NCBI GenBank assembly: GCA_014529385.2 | Contig: CM043949.1 | Location: 147,415,850-147,479,849 of the forward strand | Source of the DNA: Adiantum capillus-veneris | Lineage: Eukaryota; Streptophyta; Polypodiopsida; Polypodiales; Pteridaceae | DNA length: 64,000 bases | Reading direction: 5' to 3' | Part shown: positions 9,906 through 21,276 of the stretch, one piece after another | Position numbering within the stretch: position 1 is the stretch's first letter | How the letters are laid out: the number at the start of each line of letters is the position of its first letter | The notes under the pieces: generated by a model | Told to the model about the DNA's origin: nothing | Seen by the model: the letters and a program-made list of their open reading frames with translations, nothing else | The model's database searches: none | Position numbers and translations under genes: made by a program

Positions 9906-12900
9906 TCAGTCCACAAAGGGGAGTAAGCCCAAAGCTTTGCGGAAAGCTTCAAGCTTCTCACGAGACAATGCCTTTGTGAAAAGATCTGCAAGGTTGTCCT
10001 GTGTTGGCACATAAGCCAAGCTGATCTCTCCTGCTGAGAGCCTCTCCCTGACATAGTGGTAATGCACCTCAATGTGCTTTGTGCGAGCATGAAAAACTGG
10101 GTTCCTCGCAACTGCCAATGCGCTCTGACTGTCAGTGTAGATAGTGTTGGCAGTGTCCTGTCCAACACCCAAGTCAGCCATAAGGCGTCTGAGCCATACA
10201 CACTCAACCGTAGCTATGAAGACTGCCCTGTACTCAGCCTCACAACTCGAAGTGGCCACAGTAGGTTGCTTCTTGCTCAACCATGATATACATGAACTGC
10301 CAAGCATGAAACAAAAACCACTTGTGGACACTCGCGTGTCAAAACAACCAGCCCAATCTGAGTCCAAAAAAGCATGTAAGACTGGCGGCAATGATCCCCC
10401 CTTGGGATAAAACAAGCCAAGATGTAAAGTGCCACTAAGGTAGCGGAAAATCCTCTTGACAGCCTGCCAATGCTTAGACCCTGGGCTATGCATAAATCTG
10501 CTGACCTGCGAGACTGCAAACTGAATATCTGGCCTGGTGTTGCATACATAAATGAGGCAGCCAACAGCAGTTTGGTAAAGAGTGACATCAGCAGGATCGC
10601 CAGCATCATGTAGACTCAACTTCAAACCTGTTTCCATGGGAGTGGCAATAGGTTTGCAATCCTCAAGTCCAAACTTACATAGCAATGTCTCTATGTAACT
10701 TTTCTGACACAAGGCAATACCACCATCACACTGCTTAAACTGTATACCCAAGTAATGATGCAACAGCCCCAAATATTTCATCTTGAAAGTAGCATTCAAA
10801 TCAGCCTTAAATTCAGCAATATGTCTCTCATTTGGTCCAGTGATCAGCAAATCATCAACATAAAGAACCACAATGAGAAATACATCATCCTCACGCTTTA
10901 CATACAATGTGCTTTCTGTTGGACTGTTACGAAAGCCTCGTTTAACCAAATGAGTGTCAGCTTTCTCATACCAAGCACGAGGAGATTGCTTCAACCCATA
11001 CAAAGCCTTCTTACATTTTCACACTTTGTCCTCTTGTCCTTTTATGACAAAACCGCGAGGCTGCGTTACATAAACTTCCTCAAATATGTCACCATTCAAG
11101 AAAGCAGTAACAATGTCTGATTGATGTACATCCCAACCAAAATGAGCTGCCAATGCACATAGAAAACGCACAGTAGTCATACGACAAGTGGGAGCAAAAG
11201 TCTCTTCATAATCTATGCCTTTTTGTTGTGCATAACCCTTTGCAACAAGTCGAGCCTTATGGAGATCGATCTCACCATCCGGCTTGCGTTTCAACTTGTA
11301 AACCCACTTCGTACCAATGGCCTTTTTGCCACGAGGCAAATCACATAAAGTCCATGTGTCATTCTCTATAAGTGCATCATATTCTGATTTCATGGCAGCA
11401 ATCCAATTTTCTGAATTCTGTGCTTCATCAAAAGACAGAGGCTCCTCAACATCATGTAAACTAGACACAGCCAAAGCATAACAATCTGATGCATAACATG
11501 CATGGCGAGAGCCTGAACAAGTACGACTAGATAAAGGTGCATCCAATTTACTGTCACGCAAAGTGTGCACCAGCCATTTTGGCATACCTCTAGCCTGCTC
11601 ATTTTCAGCCCTTTCTTCATCAAGTACATCATGTACATCTGCATCAGTAATAGGCTGTTCTAAAACATTTTCAAAAACCCCCATAGGTTGTACATTTGCC
11701 TCATTGGAACTTACATTCGTATTTCCACCGCTGAAAAGAGGCAACAAAGTGTCATAAATGTCCTGTGAGCTCACATTACTGTCTCTAGTACATGACAGCA
11801 AGGGCTGAACAGAATCTTCCACAAACACTACATCCCGTGAAACCAGAATACGTTTTGTTTGCGGATGATACAACCTGTAACCTTTGCTTTCAGCACTATA
11901 ACCAACAAAAATACATTTGACAGCCTTATCATCCAATTTTCTGCGCTGCACTTGTGGCACCAAAGCATATGCCAAACAGCCAAAAACACGCATGTGCTCA
12001 ATAGAAGGCTTTCTATCATGCCATGCTTCATATGGAGTAATAGACTGCAAAGCTTTCGTAGGACACCTGTTAAGTACATAAGTGGCACACATGATGGCCT
12101 CAAGCCAAAAAGAATGCGGCAAAGCTTGACTTTTGACCATACATCGTGCCATTTCCGTTAGTGACCTGTTTTTCCTCTCAGCAACACCATTTTGCTGAGG
12201 TGTATAAGGCACTGTACATTGGTGTTTTATCCCACGACTAGCCAGAAATGCATTAAATTCATGAGACATATACTCCCCCCCTCGATCGGAACCGAGGGTG
12301 CCCATAGTACATTTTGAGACATTTTCAGCCATAGCCAAAAATTGTTTGAAGCACATAAAAACTTCGGACTTCGCTTTAAGCGGAAATACCCATGCATGCC
12401 TGGAGTAATCATCAATGAAAGTCACGAAGTACAGGTAATTGCCCAAGGACGGAGTTTGCATGGGCCCACAAACATCACTATGCACAAGCTGCAACCTGCA
12501 TGTGGCCCTAACTGAACCATCCTTTGGAAACTTAGAACGCTGCATTTTACCCAGAATACAGCCTTCACAAACATGTTTGACACGTGCTTCAAGAGGCGGC
12601 AAAGAAGCAACCATATCAGATTTCTGCAAACGCAGCAAACTGGCAAAATTCAGATGACCAAAACGTGCATGCCAAAGTTTTGCATCTGAAATAGCCCTTG
12701 AATCTGCAACAGCATTTGCAAAATTTTGTCCACACTTGTCATACAAAGTGAGCTTATACAGCCCACGGCACAAAAGCCCAGATGCAACAATTTCATCACC
12801 AAAACTGAGATCATGAATTGTACATCTGTCATCCACAAATTTGACTACAAGTCCAAGTCTAGCAAGTGCGGATACAGACAAGAGATTCTTCTTGATACCA

Positions 12901-14192
12901 GGTACATAAAGTGCATCAACAAGTGTGAAGGAACTGCCATTAGCAGCAGTGAGCACAATCTTTCCAACTCCCTGAACTGGATAAGAGGCGTTGTTGGCAC
13001 AAGTGACTGAATTCCCATGAGGGACAAACTCGAGAGAGGTAAACAATTCACGATGTGAGGTAATGTGCTTTGTAGCACCACTGTCGAAATACCACACATG
13101 TGAATCTGCAGCAACTGACAAGCATGCATCATGGACAGCAGGATTGTAAGTGCACTCTGCGCTAAAAGCCCATTCTGCATCAACATCAGCATCACAATCT
13201 CCTTTCACAAAAGACTCAACAATGGCTGCATTTGTAGTGGATCCAGCATTTGCAGTGGAACCACCCTCTTTCTTCTTAGCCTCTTTGGCCTTCAACTTAG
13301 GACACGACTTGATCAAGTGATCATTGGCTTTGCAATAATGGCAACGCATCTTCTTTTTGCCCTTATCACCAGAATTGCCAGACGAAGTGCTGCCAGCAAA
13401 AGCATTAGGAACAGAAATTTTGCCACTCGCAGCAGAACCATAAGAAGTGGCTGCATTACTGTTACCACCCTTTCTTTGAGAAGCAATATAAGCCTGCTCA
13501 ACTGCACGCTGCCTAGTCCTGTTTTTTCTAGAAAGTGACTCTTGCAACAGCAATGTGCATAATGCATCAAACTTGACAACTTCAGGATTTCCTTGGGTCA
13601 TCAGTCTCCAAGTACTAGCAAAATTCTGGTAGGAATCTGGTAAGGCATCAAGAACAGTCTGCACAAGGGAACTATCCGAAATGACTTCACCTGCAGAAAT
13701 GAGTTGCTCATTGATATCCTTGACACTAGCAAGGAAAGTGTCCATATCATCTTCCTCATGCATAATCTTCGACTCTAGCTCTTTACGCAGCAAAGCAATT
13801 TTAGCCTCATTGCGGCTTGCATAAAGACCTGCTAGAATATCCCAAGCCTGTTTTGCAGATTTTGCTGAACGGATGTGAGGAATAATGGTGCGCTTCACAG
13901 ACAACGCAATCAATGCATGAGCCTGTGCATCCTTAACATCCCAACGAGCTTGTTTTGCTGTAGGCAAAACAACTCTAACAGCTGCAATCCTTGCAGCAAG
14001 ACCTGCAACATCCTCAACATCGCCTACATCTACAGAACCAGGACGTACATCAATGCCCTGCACAATGTTCCAGACACCTTTTGACACAAGAACATGTTGC
14101 ATCATATAAGCCCACATAGGGTAGTTGTCCCCATCCAACCTGTCCTCAGCAGCAAACATCTTGAACACATCTGTGTTGTTGTTGTCAGCCAT
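9906..14192 (-). pseudogene. Copia-1 gag-pol polyprotein, one nonsense codon
   Basis: One continuous frame runs from ATG 14192 (MADNNN; an in-frame ATG at 14252 is less likely) to the stop at 9906. A TGA at 11019-11021 interrupts it just before LYGLKQSPRAWY, at a codon position where the family usually has Cys. Order: gag; CCHC knuckle CHYCKANDHLIKSC (about 13320-13360); protease WYFDSGA (about 13085); GAG-pre-integrase LWHARFGHLN; integrase with VHSDVCGP, GSDRGGEY and QQNGVAERKN (D, D, E all present); RT with KARLVAKGYAQ and YVDDLL (about 10855); RNase H ending DSQSALAV and TKHIEV. All catalytic boxes look intact. Apart from the stop it is full length for plant copia (about 1,430 codons). 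Confidence 0.93.
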
Positions 14193-14540
14193 GGTAAATG
14201 CTGCACCTGTTGTGAAAACTGCCCGGAAATAGGAGAAATGGAGCGAGAACAACTTGTGCTATATAGCACAAACCGTAGAAGACTATAAGGCACCTGTTAT
14301 GCAGAAAACGGCACTGACAGAAAATCTGCACAAAATGACGAAATAGCCTGTGCAGTACTGCCCGTAGTGGAAACGGAGGCCGAAATGAGCCCAAATCAAA
14401 ATTCTGAGCAGACCGAGGTCTTCGAGCTCCCCCAAAATATTTGTCGACCTGCAAACGCTCGCCAAAGCTCACTGAAATCGGAGAAAGTGAGCAGGCGTGT
14501 GCTGGAGCAGCTGGCGACTAAGCCCGGGAGGACGTGACCT

Positions 14541-14552
14541 GCTCTGATACCA
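14541..14552 (-). promoter_or_regulatory. Copia-1 primer-binding site (tRNA-iMet)
   Basis: Minus strand TGGTATCAGAGC, the standard plant copia PBS complementary to initiator tRNA-Met. It lies two bases inside the 5' LTR. Confidence 0.95.
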
Positions 14553-14554
14553 AT

Positions 14555-14781
14555 TGTTGGAATTAGGGTTGCAGAGAAACACACACAGCTTGGAGAAGAC
14601 GAAGGAAGCTCAAGGCACACAATAGAGAGTGTGTTACTTAGTGTGCAATGGAAAGATAGATAGCCCTAGAGTGATGGGCGTATATACAATGCACGGGGGA
14701 AAAAACCTCCTAAAGAGGGAAAAAATGCCCCGGCGGTCCTAGTGTGTTCACACACATCACTACCACATGTATATGGTAACA
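14555..14781 (-). repeat. Copia-1 5' LTR (227 bp)
   Basis: Same edges as the 3' LTR and equal length. The start is fixed by the adjacent PBS. The element's promoter should lie here, but I cannot point to a convincing TATA box. Confidence 0.95.
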
Positions 14782-14917
14782 GCTGTTTGCCACGCAAAAA
14801 AATTTGGGGGAAAAAAGGGAAACCCGCGCGCGCAGGGGCCATTTTTGCCTGCTCAAAATCTTGGCCGAAACCTGCTGTACAGGTATTATGTCACTCTCCC
14901 CCCCCCCCCCCCCCCCA

Positions 14918-14955
<38 letters not shown>

Positions 14956-15002
14956 ATCATGTGTGTGTGTAGGAAAGAGAGAGAGAGAGAGAGAGCGGTG
15001 TG
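14782..15002. other. CACTA interior between the two copia insertions; poly-C and (TC)n/(GA)n runs
   Basis: It begins with copia-1's target duplicate and ttgccacgc, matching the CACTA subterminal series. It then holds a run of 19 C (14898-14916), (TC)n at 14921-14953, a short (GT)n, and (GA)n at 14976-14995. No gene. Copia-2 inserted directly after GTGTG at 14998-15002. Confidence 0.7.
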
Positions 15003-15809
15003 TGTTAGGAAATAAGACGTAGCTAAATAGATAATTGAGTAGATTACTTAATGGAGAGAGACAGATTTATATACACGAGATTATAGAGTAGAGAGAGAGA
15101 GAGAGTACACACGATATACGTGGTTCACCCAATGTGGGCTACGTCCACGGGAAAGCAGCCACTCAATGGCTTTAGTACTTCAAAACAAGAAGTAGTTTAC
15201 AAAGGGATTATACCCTTAATGGAGCTCCCGCTTTGCTTCACTCTCACCACCTCACACTCACCTTGTTGCATCAACTTCACACTATAAAATGTGTGTAGAA
15301 ATGGCCTCCTTTTATAGGCCAACAGGACTGCCCTCTCTTATGAGAGACAGTCATGTGTAGCCGCCCTTGTGCAAATAAGTCTAAATCGGACCCTCCAATC
15401 CGCCCATGTGTGGCCGCCCTTGAGAAGACAAGTCCGCTTTTGAATTCGGCCACCGGCCACCGGCCATTGACTTTCGACCAACGGCCACCGGCCATTGACT
15501 TTCGACCACCGGCCATCGGCCACTGACTACCGGCCACCGGCCAACCGACCGGTTGTTTTCCGACCACTTTGCGGCTGCCGTCCGGCCATAATATTTTGGA
15601 GAAAAAGAATATTTCGACGAAAAAAAAGTCTCGGGAGCCTCTGCCCCTGAGGCCTTTAAAGTTGCCCCTGATTCTTGTCCGTGAAAATTTTGGTTTCCGG
15701 TGAGTGATTTTCCTTTACGCACGATGGCTTCTCCTCATAATGGGGGCCTTACAAATGTGCGCTTTTACCACAGAAAATTACAAGGGTAAATCGGGCTCCA
15801 TACTTAACA
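15003..15809 (-). repeat. Copia-2 3' LTR (807 bp) with internal minisatellite
   Basis: Edges are TGTTAGGAAA and ATACTTAACA on the plus strand. Between about 15447 and 15560 it holds imperfect tandem units built from CCACCGGCC, ATTGACTTTCGA and variants. The 5' LTR has fewer such units, which explains most of the 35-bp length difference. Confidence 0.93.
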
Positions 15810-15824
15810 ATCTCCCACTTGGAG
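15810..15824 (-). promoter_or_regulatory. Copia-2 polypurine tract
   Basis: Minus strand CCAAGTGGGAGAT directly precedes the LTR start TGTTAAG, a form common in plant copia elements. Confidence 0.85.
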
Positions 15825-15869
15825 ACTGATCTCCAAACCAAACCTGTGACTGCTTTCCATTCTGGCTTC

Positions 15870-17615
15870 TTATCCTTGAATGCCGATTGAAGATGAGCAA
15901 AAGCTCAACTTCTCCTTGTTGACCACCTTTGTAAACATGTCTGCAGGATTTTCACATGTATGCACCTTTCCTAGCTTTAGTTGTCCCTCTTCCAAAAGAG
16001 TGCGTATGAAGTGATATCTCACCTCAATGTGCTTTGTCCTTGAATGAAAGGCTGAGTTCTTCGCAAGATGGATAGCGCTTTGGCTATCACTGTACAAGAC
16101 ACAATTGTCTTGTTTGAATCCAAGCTCTTCTAAGAATCTGTGAAGCCACAGAATTTCTTTGCTTGCCTCCGTCATTGCTACATACTCTGCTTCCGTGGTA
16201 GAAAGTGAAACCACTTTCTGCAGCTTTGAAGCCCATCTTACTGCTGTGCCTCCAACCGTGAACACATAGCCAGTAGTGCTCCTTCGAGTATCTTTGTCAC
16301 CTGCCATATCTGTATCAGCATACCCTTCTAGAAAAATATCAGTTCCTCCAAAATACAAAGCATTTGTTGTTGTCCCCTTTAGATACCTAAGTATCCACTT
16401 CACAGCTTGCCAATGCTCTTTACCTAAGTTGTCCATGAACCTACTTACAACTCCCACTGCATGTGCAATGTCAGGCCTTGTCCAGACCATAGCATACATT
16501 AGAGAACCTACCGCTGCAGCATATGGAACTTTAGACACATAGGCTATCTCCCCTTGTGTCTTTGGACACATATCCTTCATTAGTTTAAAATGACCAGCCA
16601 AAGGTGTAGAAACTGGTTTTGCATTTTGCATTGCAAACCTTTCTAGTACCTTCTTGATGTAATCTTCTTGAGATAGCTTTATTGTCTTCTTCGTCCTGTC
16701 CCTTGATATTTTCATACCAAGTATCCTCTTTGTAGCACCTAAATCTTTCATTGAAAAAGATTTGGACAGCTCCTCTTTTAGGTCTTTGATGTCCTGCATG
16801 TTAGCACTTGCAATCAACATGTCATTAACATACAACATTAGGATGATGAATTTCCCATCTCCCAAATTCTCCGTGTAGACACAGTGATCCGAGTTGCATC
16901 TTGTGAATCCATGATCCAACATCCATCGATCAAACTTCAAGTACCATTGTCTTGATGCTTGCTTTAAACCATACAAGCTCTTCTTTAATCTGCAAACCAT
17001 TTTCTCCTTACCTTTTACTTCATACCCCTTTGGTTGAAGCATGTAGATTTCCTCCTCTAAGTCACCGTGAGGAAATTCCGTATTTACATCCATTTGCTCG
17101 AGATTTAGATCATGAGCAGCCACAAGGCTTAAAGCAAGCCTAATTGAATTCATTTTTACAACAGGAGAAAATATTTCATTGAAGTCAATACCTTTCTTTT
17201 GAGAAAAACCTTTTACCACAAGCTTAGACTTGTACCTTTTCTTCCCACCTTCTTCTTCCTTCAGCTTGTACACCCATTTGTTTTGAAGTGTCCGCTTACC
17301 TTTAGGCAACTCAACCAACTCCCATGTTTGGTTGCAATGTAGTGAGTCCATATCCACTTGCATGCTCTTCGTCCATTCTTCTTTGGATTCATGTTGCATA
17401 GCTTCTTCATATGATTCCGGCTCTCCAGAATCTGAGATCAAGAGATGGTTGAAGGAAGGAACAAACCTTTCTGGAGGTCTACTTGCTCTTGTAGATCTTC
17501 GGGGAATAGGTTGAGGCTCCTCATTTGGTTGACGTTGTTACACATTGTCACCGTTTGCAGTCCTTGAGTCTTCACCGTCCTCAAGCTCCATGTACTCATC
17601 ACCTGTTTCTTTTGT
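15870..17615 (-). pseudogene. Copia-2 pol, second part: RT and RNase H (catalytic box altered)
   Basis: Continues in the same frame as the upstream part after the stop at 17616-17618, with a second TAA at 17538-17540. The first ATG after it is at 17441. RT motifs: TWELVELPKGKRTLQNKWVY, KSLVVKGFSQ-like KSKLVVKGFSQKKGIDF, LYGLKQASRQWY. The active-site box reads YVND near 16825 where copia normally has YVDD, which would be expected to abolish polymerase activity. RNase H: YADTDMAGDKDTRRSTTGY, WASKLQKVVSLSTTEAEY, DSQSAIHLAKN, TKHIEVRYHFI. It ends at 15870, shortly before the PPT. The rest of the domain is well preserved. Confidence 0.92.
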
Positions 17616-19760
17616 TTATTTTCTTTCCAAGTAATCTTTGTACATATTTTGTTCGTTAAAAATTACATCCCTACTCCTTAAGATTTTACCATCTTCAGGA
17701 TTCCATAGGTGATACCCAAAGTCTCCTTCTCCATAGCCAATGAAGAAACACTTTTTGGACTTTGCATCTAACTTTGATCTTAGGCTTCTATCTATGTGCA
17801 TGAAAGCCTCACACCCAAACACTTTGAGAAATGCATAATTCACCGGTTTACCTGTCCATGCCTCTTCTGGAACTCCCCCATCCAATGTTGTTGAGGGTGA
17901 CCGATTGATTAAGTACACAGACGTACTTACAGCTTCCGCCCAAAGCTCAAGCGGTAGGCCTGCATGTAGCCGCATGCTTCGTGCTCGTTCCATGATTGTC
18001 CTGTTCATCCTTTCCGAAATCCCATTTTGTTGAGGTGTCCTTGGGGTTGTCCTTTGCCTCCGAATTCCATTGCTAGCACAAAAGCTTTCAAAAGCTTGGC
18101 TGCAATATTTGCCTCCATTGTCGGATCTGATGCATTTTACCTTGGTACCTGTTTCATTCTCCACAAAGGCTTTCCACCTTTGAAATATGGAAAATACATC
18201 GGATTTATTCTTCATGACATAAACCCATGTTTTTCTAGTCGCATCGTCTATGAATGTTACATAGTACAATGAGCCACCAAGTGATGGTGTACTTGCAGGA
18301 CCCCAAACATCAGAATGAACCAACTCAAGTTTTTTATTTTTTCTTTCATTTCCTGATTTTTGAAATTTTACCCTCTTTTGTTTACCATAAACACAATCTT
18401 CACAGAACTCTAAGTCCACTTCTTTCAAACCTGGTAGAAGCTTCTTTGTTTGAAGGATTTGCATTCCTTTGGCACTCATATGCCCAAGTCGATAGTGCCA
18501 CGCCGCACTGTCAACTTCTGTAGTTGCTGCACAAGATGAAGGTTGCGTGCTAACAGTACACAAGTAAAGTGTACCGACTTTTTCACCCTTGGCAACCACC
18601 AAAGATCCCTTTGAGATCTTCCACCGTTTGTTTCCGAATGCAATGTTGTGACCTTCATCGTCCAATTGTCCTGTAGAGATCAAATTTTTGCGAAGAGAAG
18701 GAACATGCCTAACATCTTTAAGCTTCCATTCATTTCCGTTAGCAATTTTGACAGAAACTGTACCTTTGCCGACAATCTCACAAGCTTCATCATCTCCCAA
18801 GTATACATACCCAAAATTACCTTTGGTGTAGTCTTGGAAATGTTGCTTGTGTGGTGTCGCATGGAATGAAGCCCCGGAATCTACTATCCAGGAATTAGAC
18901 ACATTGTCTAATGAGAGAATTAGAGCATCTTGCTCTACTTTACCTGCCACATTGGCCTCCGATGTTGGCTTGTTGTCTTGAGACTCTGTCTCCTTCTTCT
19001 TCTTGGACCAGCAATCCTTCTTGACGTGGCCCTTCTTGCCGCAGTTCCAACATTCAAGAACTGACTTTGTGCGTGATTTGCTCCGCCTTGAGCGATCACG
19101 ACCCTTTTGGTTTTTGAACCTCTCCTTAGGCCTTCCTCTTGTTTCCACTGATAGTGCAGCACTTGATGATTCTCCTGTGCTTCTCCTTCGCATTTCCTCG
19201 CTTAGGAGAACACCCACAACATCATCAAACTTAAGAGTATTTGTGCCAAAGATAGAATTACTTACAGCCATCACAAGGCTGTCCCAACTATCCGGTAGAG
19301 ATGATAGTATAAGGAGAGCTCGCACTTCGTCATCGAAATTGATTTTCACTGATCGAAGTTGACTTATGTTTTTGTTAAAGTCATTTAGGTGTTCTGCAAC
19401 TGAACCATTCTCTGCCATCTTTAGATTGAACAAGCGCTTCATAAGAAATACCTTATTGGATGCCGATGGTTTCTCGTAGAAGTCGTCAAGTGACTTCATC
19501 AAGTCCTCCGTGGTCTTCATCTCCGAAACATTGAAGGCCACCGTTGACGCCAAGCTTAACAGGATTGTTCCCAGTGCCTTTCGATCAAGGACAATCCATG
19601 CTTCATCTACCATTGTTGCAGGCTTCTTCGCAAGACCGCCTAGTGGCAAATAGAGGTCCTTCTGGTAGAGATAGTCTTCAATCTGCATCTTCCAATGTTG
19701 GTAGTTTTTGCCGTTGAACTTCTCAATCTTGAGCTTCCCTTCCTCCGCCATAACTCCCAC
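17616..19760 (-). pseudogene. Copia-2 gag, protease and integrase
   Basis: A 714-codon frame from ATG 19760. Gag begins MAEEGKLKIEKFNGKNY, and an LTR-retrotransposon gag core spans the first 200 residues. A CCHC knuckle, CWNCGKKGHVKKDC, is at about 19020-19060. The protease has WIVDSGASFHATP (about 18880), followed by GAG-pre-integrase AWHYRLGHMSAKGM. The integrase core has VHSDVWGP, IRSDNGGKY and QQNGISERMNRT, giving D, D and E. The frame closes at a TAA (17616-17618) just after SRDVIFNEQNMYKDYLERK. The downstream RT lies in the same frame, so this is a nonsense mutation rather than the natural end. Confidence 0.92.
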
Positions 19761-19810
19761 TCAGTTCAAGGAAATCTTTCCTTGAGATAATTTAGCTACA
19801 AGCAAACCTT

Positions 19811-19822
19811 GCTCTGATACCA
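19811..19822 (-). promoter_or_regulatory. Copia-2 primer-binding site (tRNA-iMet)
   Basis: Minus strand TGGTATCAGAGC, two bases inside the 5' LTR edge. Confidence 0.95.
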
Positions 19823-19824
19823 GT

Positions 19825-20596
19825 TGTTAGGAAATAAGACGTGGCTAAATAGATAATTGAGTAGATTACTTAATGAAAAGAAACAGATTTATATACACGA
19901 GATTATAGAGTAGAGAGAGAGAGAGAGTACACACGATATACGTGGTTCACCCAATGTGGGCTACGTCCACGGGAAAGCAGCCACTCAATGGCTTTAGTAC
20001 TTCAAAACAAGAAGTAGTTTACAAAGGGATTATACCCTTAATGGAGCTCCCGCTTTGCTTCACTCTCACCACCTCACACTCACCTTGTTGCATCAACTTC
20101 ACACTATAAAATGTGTGTAGAAATGGCCTCCTTTTATAGGCCAAAAGGATTGCCCTCTCTTATGAGAGACAGTCATGTGTAGCCGCCCTTGTGCGAATAA
20201 GTCTAAATTGGACCCTCCAATCCACCCATGTGTGGCCGCCCTTGAGAAGACAAGTCCGCTTTTGAATTCAGCCACCGGCCATTGACTTTCGACCACCGGC
20301 CACCGACCATTGACTTCCGACCACTGGCCATCGGCCATTGACTACCGGCCACCGGCCAACCGACCGGTTGTTTTTCCGACCGCCGTCTGGCCATAATATT
20401 CTGGCGAAAAAAAAGTCTCGGGAGCCTCTGCCCCCGAGGCCTTTAAAGTTGCCCCTGATTCTTGTCCGTGAAAATTTTGGTTTCCGGTGAGTGATTTTCC
20501 TTTACGCATGATGGCTTCTCCTCATAATGGGGGCCTTACAAATGTGCGCTTTTACCACAGAAAATTACAAGGATAAATCAAGCTCCATACTTAACA
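19825..20596 (-). repeat. Copia-2 5' LTR (772 bp)
   Basis: Same termini as the 3' copy. The GC-rich minisatellite at about 20268-20370 is shorter than in the 3' LTR, and several substitutions are visible (for example aatgaaaagaaac versus aatggagagagac near the start). Confidence 0.93.
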
Positions 20597-20615
20597 GTGT
20601 GTGTGTGTGTGTATA

Positions 20616-20679
<64 letters not shown>

Positions 20680-20696
20680 GTGTGTGTGTGTGTGTA

Positions 20697-20749
<53 letters not shown>

Positions 20750-20780
20750 TGTGTATGTAGGTAATCAAAGAGAGAGAGAG
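20597..20780. repeat. (GT)n and (GA)n microsatellites
   Basis: (GT)n at 20597-20612, (GA)n at 20619-20677, (GT)n at 20679-20696, (GA)n at 20698-20747 and a short (GA)n near 20771. The motif gtgt-aggaaagagaga also occurs left of copia-2, so copia-2 inserted into a pre-existing GT/GA microsatellite cluster. Confidence 0.9.
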
Positions 20781-21276
20781 AATTAATGTATGCGTAGGAA
20801 ATTAAAATTAAAGAAAGAAAAATTAAAGAGAGAAATGAAATGAAATGTTATATTAACGTCTTCGAAAGGCCAAAGTGACCTATGAGACAAGAAAGTTACA
20901 ATGTGGTGGATCTGATACAAAGTCAGAGTAAAAAGATGACAAAATGACAAAATAAAATATTATGGAATCCTAAACTGCTAGGTGTGGTCTAAACGGCTAA
21001 AACAGCTAGCTGGGATAGGTAGATCATAGGAGATCCAGCATCTGTCGTTGGCGGATCTCATCAATCTCCTCCATGTGAGGTAGTCTGACCGGGCGTTGTG
21101 CATGTCAAGCCAAAGTGACCTGGATCGTCTGATGCAGCCTATGACTTCATTTGACCAGCTCAAAATACATTCGAAGCTCAACTCACCTTTACACATGAAA
21201 GTCCTCTAGGGAGCAACAACAGCACCGTCGTTGCTCTTAGAGACAAGCTTCCTCCTCAAAAAAGCTTGGGCGGGGG
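20781..21276. other. CACTA interior, no recognised gene
   Basis: Unique-looking sequence between the microsatellites and the satellite array. A 72-residue minus-strand frame (20978-21196) has a Trp/Arg-rich stretch (WLDMHNARSDYLTWRRL) but matches no family I can name. It could be a captured host or LINE fragment, or chance. Confidence 0.4.

Larger units (their letters stand above)
9604..14781 (-). mobile_element. Copia-1, a nearly intact recent Ty1/copia retrotransposon (5,178 bp)
   Basis: Complete structure on the minus strand: 5' LTR 14555-14781, PBS, one polyprotein frame, PPT and 3' LTR 9604-9830. Both LTRs are 227 bp and differ at one base that I can see (gaggggaaaaa near 9765, gagggaaaaaa near 14717). 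The flanks are GTTGT (9599-9603) and GCTGT (14782-14786), a 5-bp target duplication with one mismatch. It inserted into the CACTA subterminal region. LTR identity implies a young insertion. Confidence 0.95.
15003..20596 (-). mobile_element. Copia-2, complete Tork/Tnt1-like Ty1/copia retrotransposon (5,594 bp)
   Basis: Minus-strand element with a 5' LTR of 772 bp (19825-20596), PBS, gag-pol, PPT and a 3' LTR of 807 bp (15003-15809). GTGTG on both sides (14998-15002 and 20597-20601) is a perfect 5-bp target duplication, although the flanks are (GT)n and such matches are easy there. The LTRs differ by several substitutions and by copy number of an internal GC-rich minisatellite, so it is older than copia-1. 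The integrase end (KVFGC, SRDVIFNE) resembles Tnt1, from family knowledge. Confidence 0.93.

Noticed and set aside
20565-20786. Open frames encoding long Arg-Glu or Ser-Leu runs
   Set aside because: They are translations of (GA)n/(CT)n microsatellites here and at 14742-15022, 24696-25028, 36714-37117 and 60226-60510.
20978-21196. Trp/Arg-rich minus-strand frame as a captured host gene or LINE tail
   Set aside because: Too short and no family match; left as unassigned sequence.
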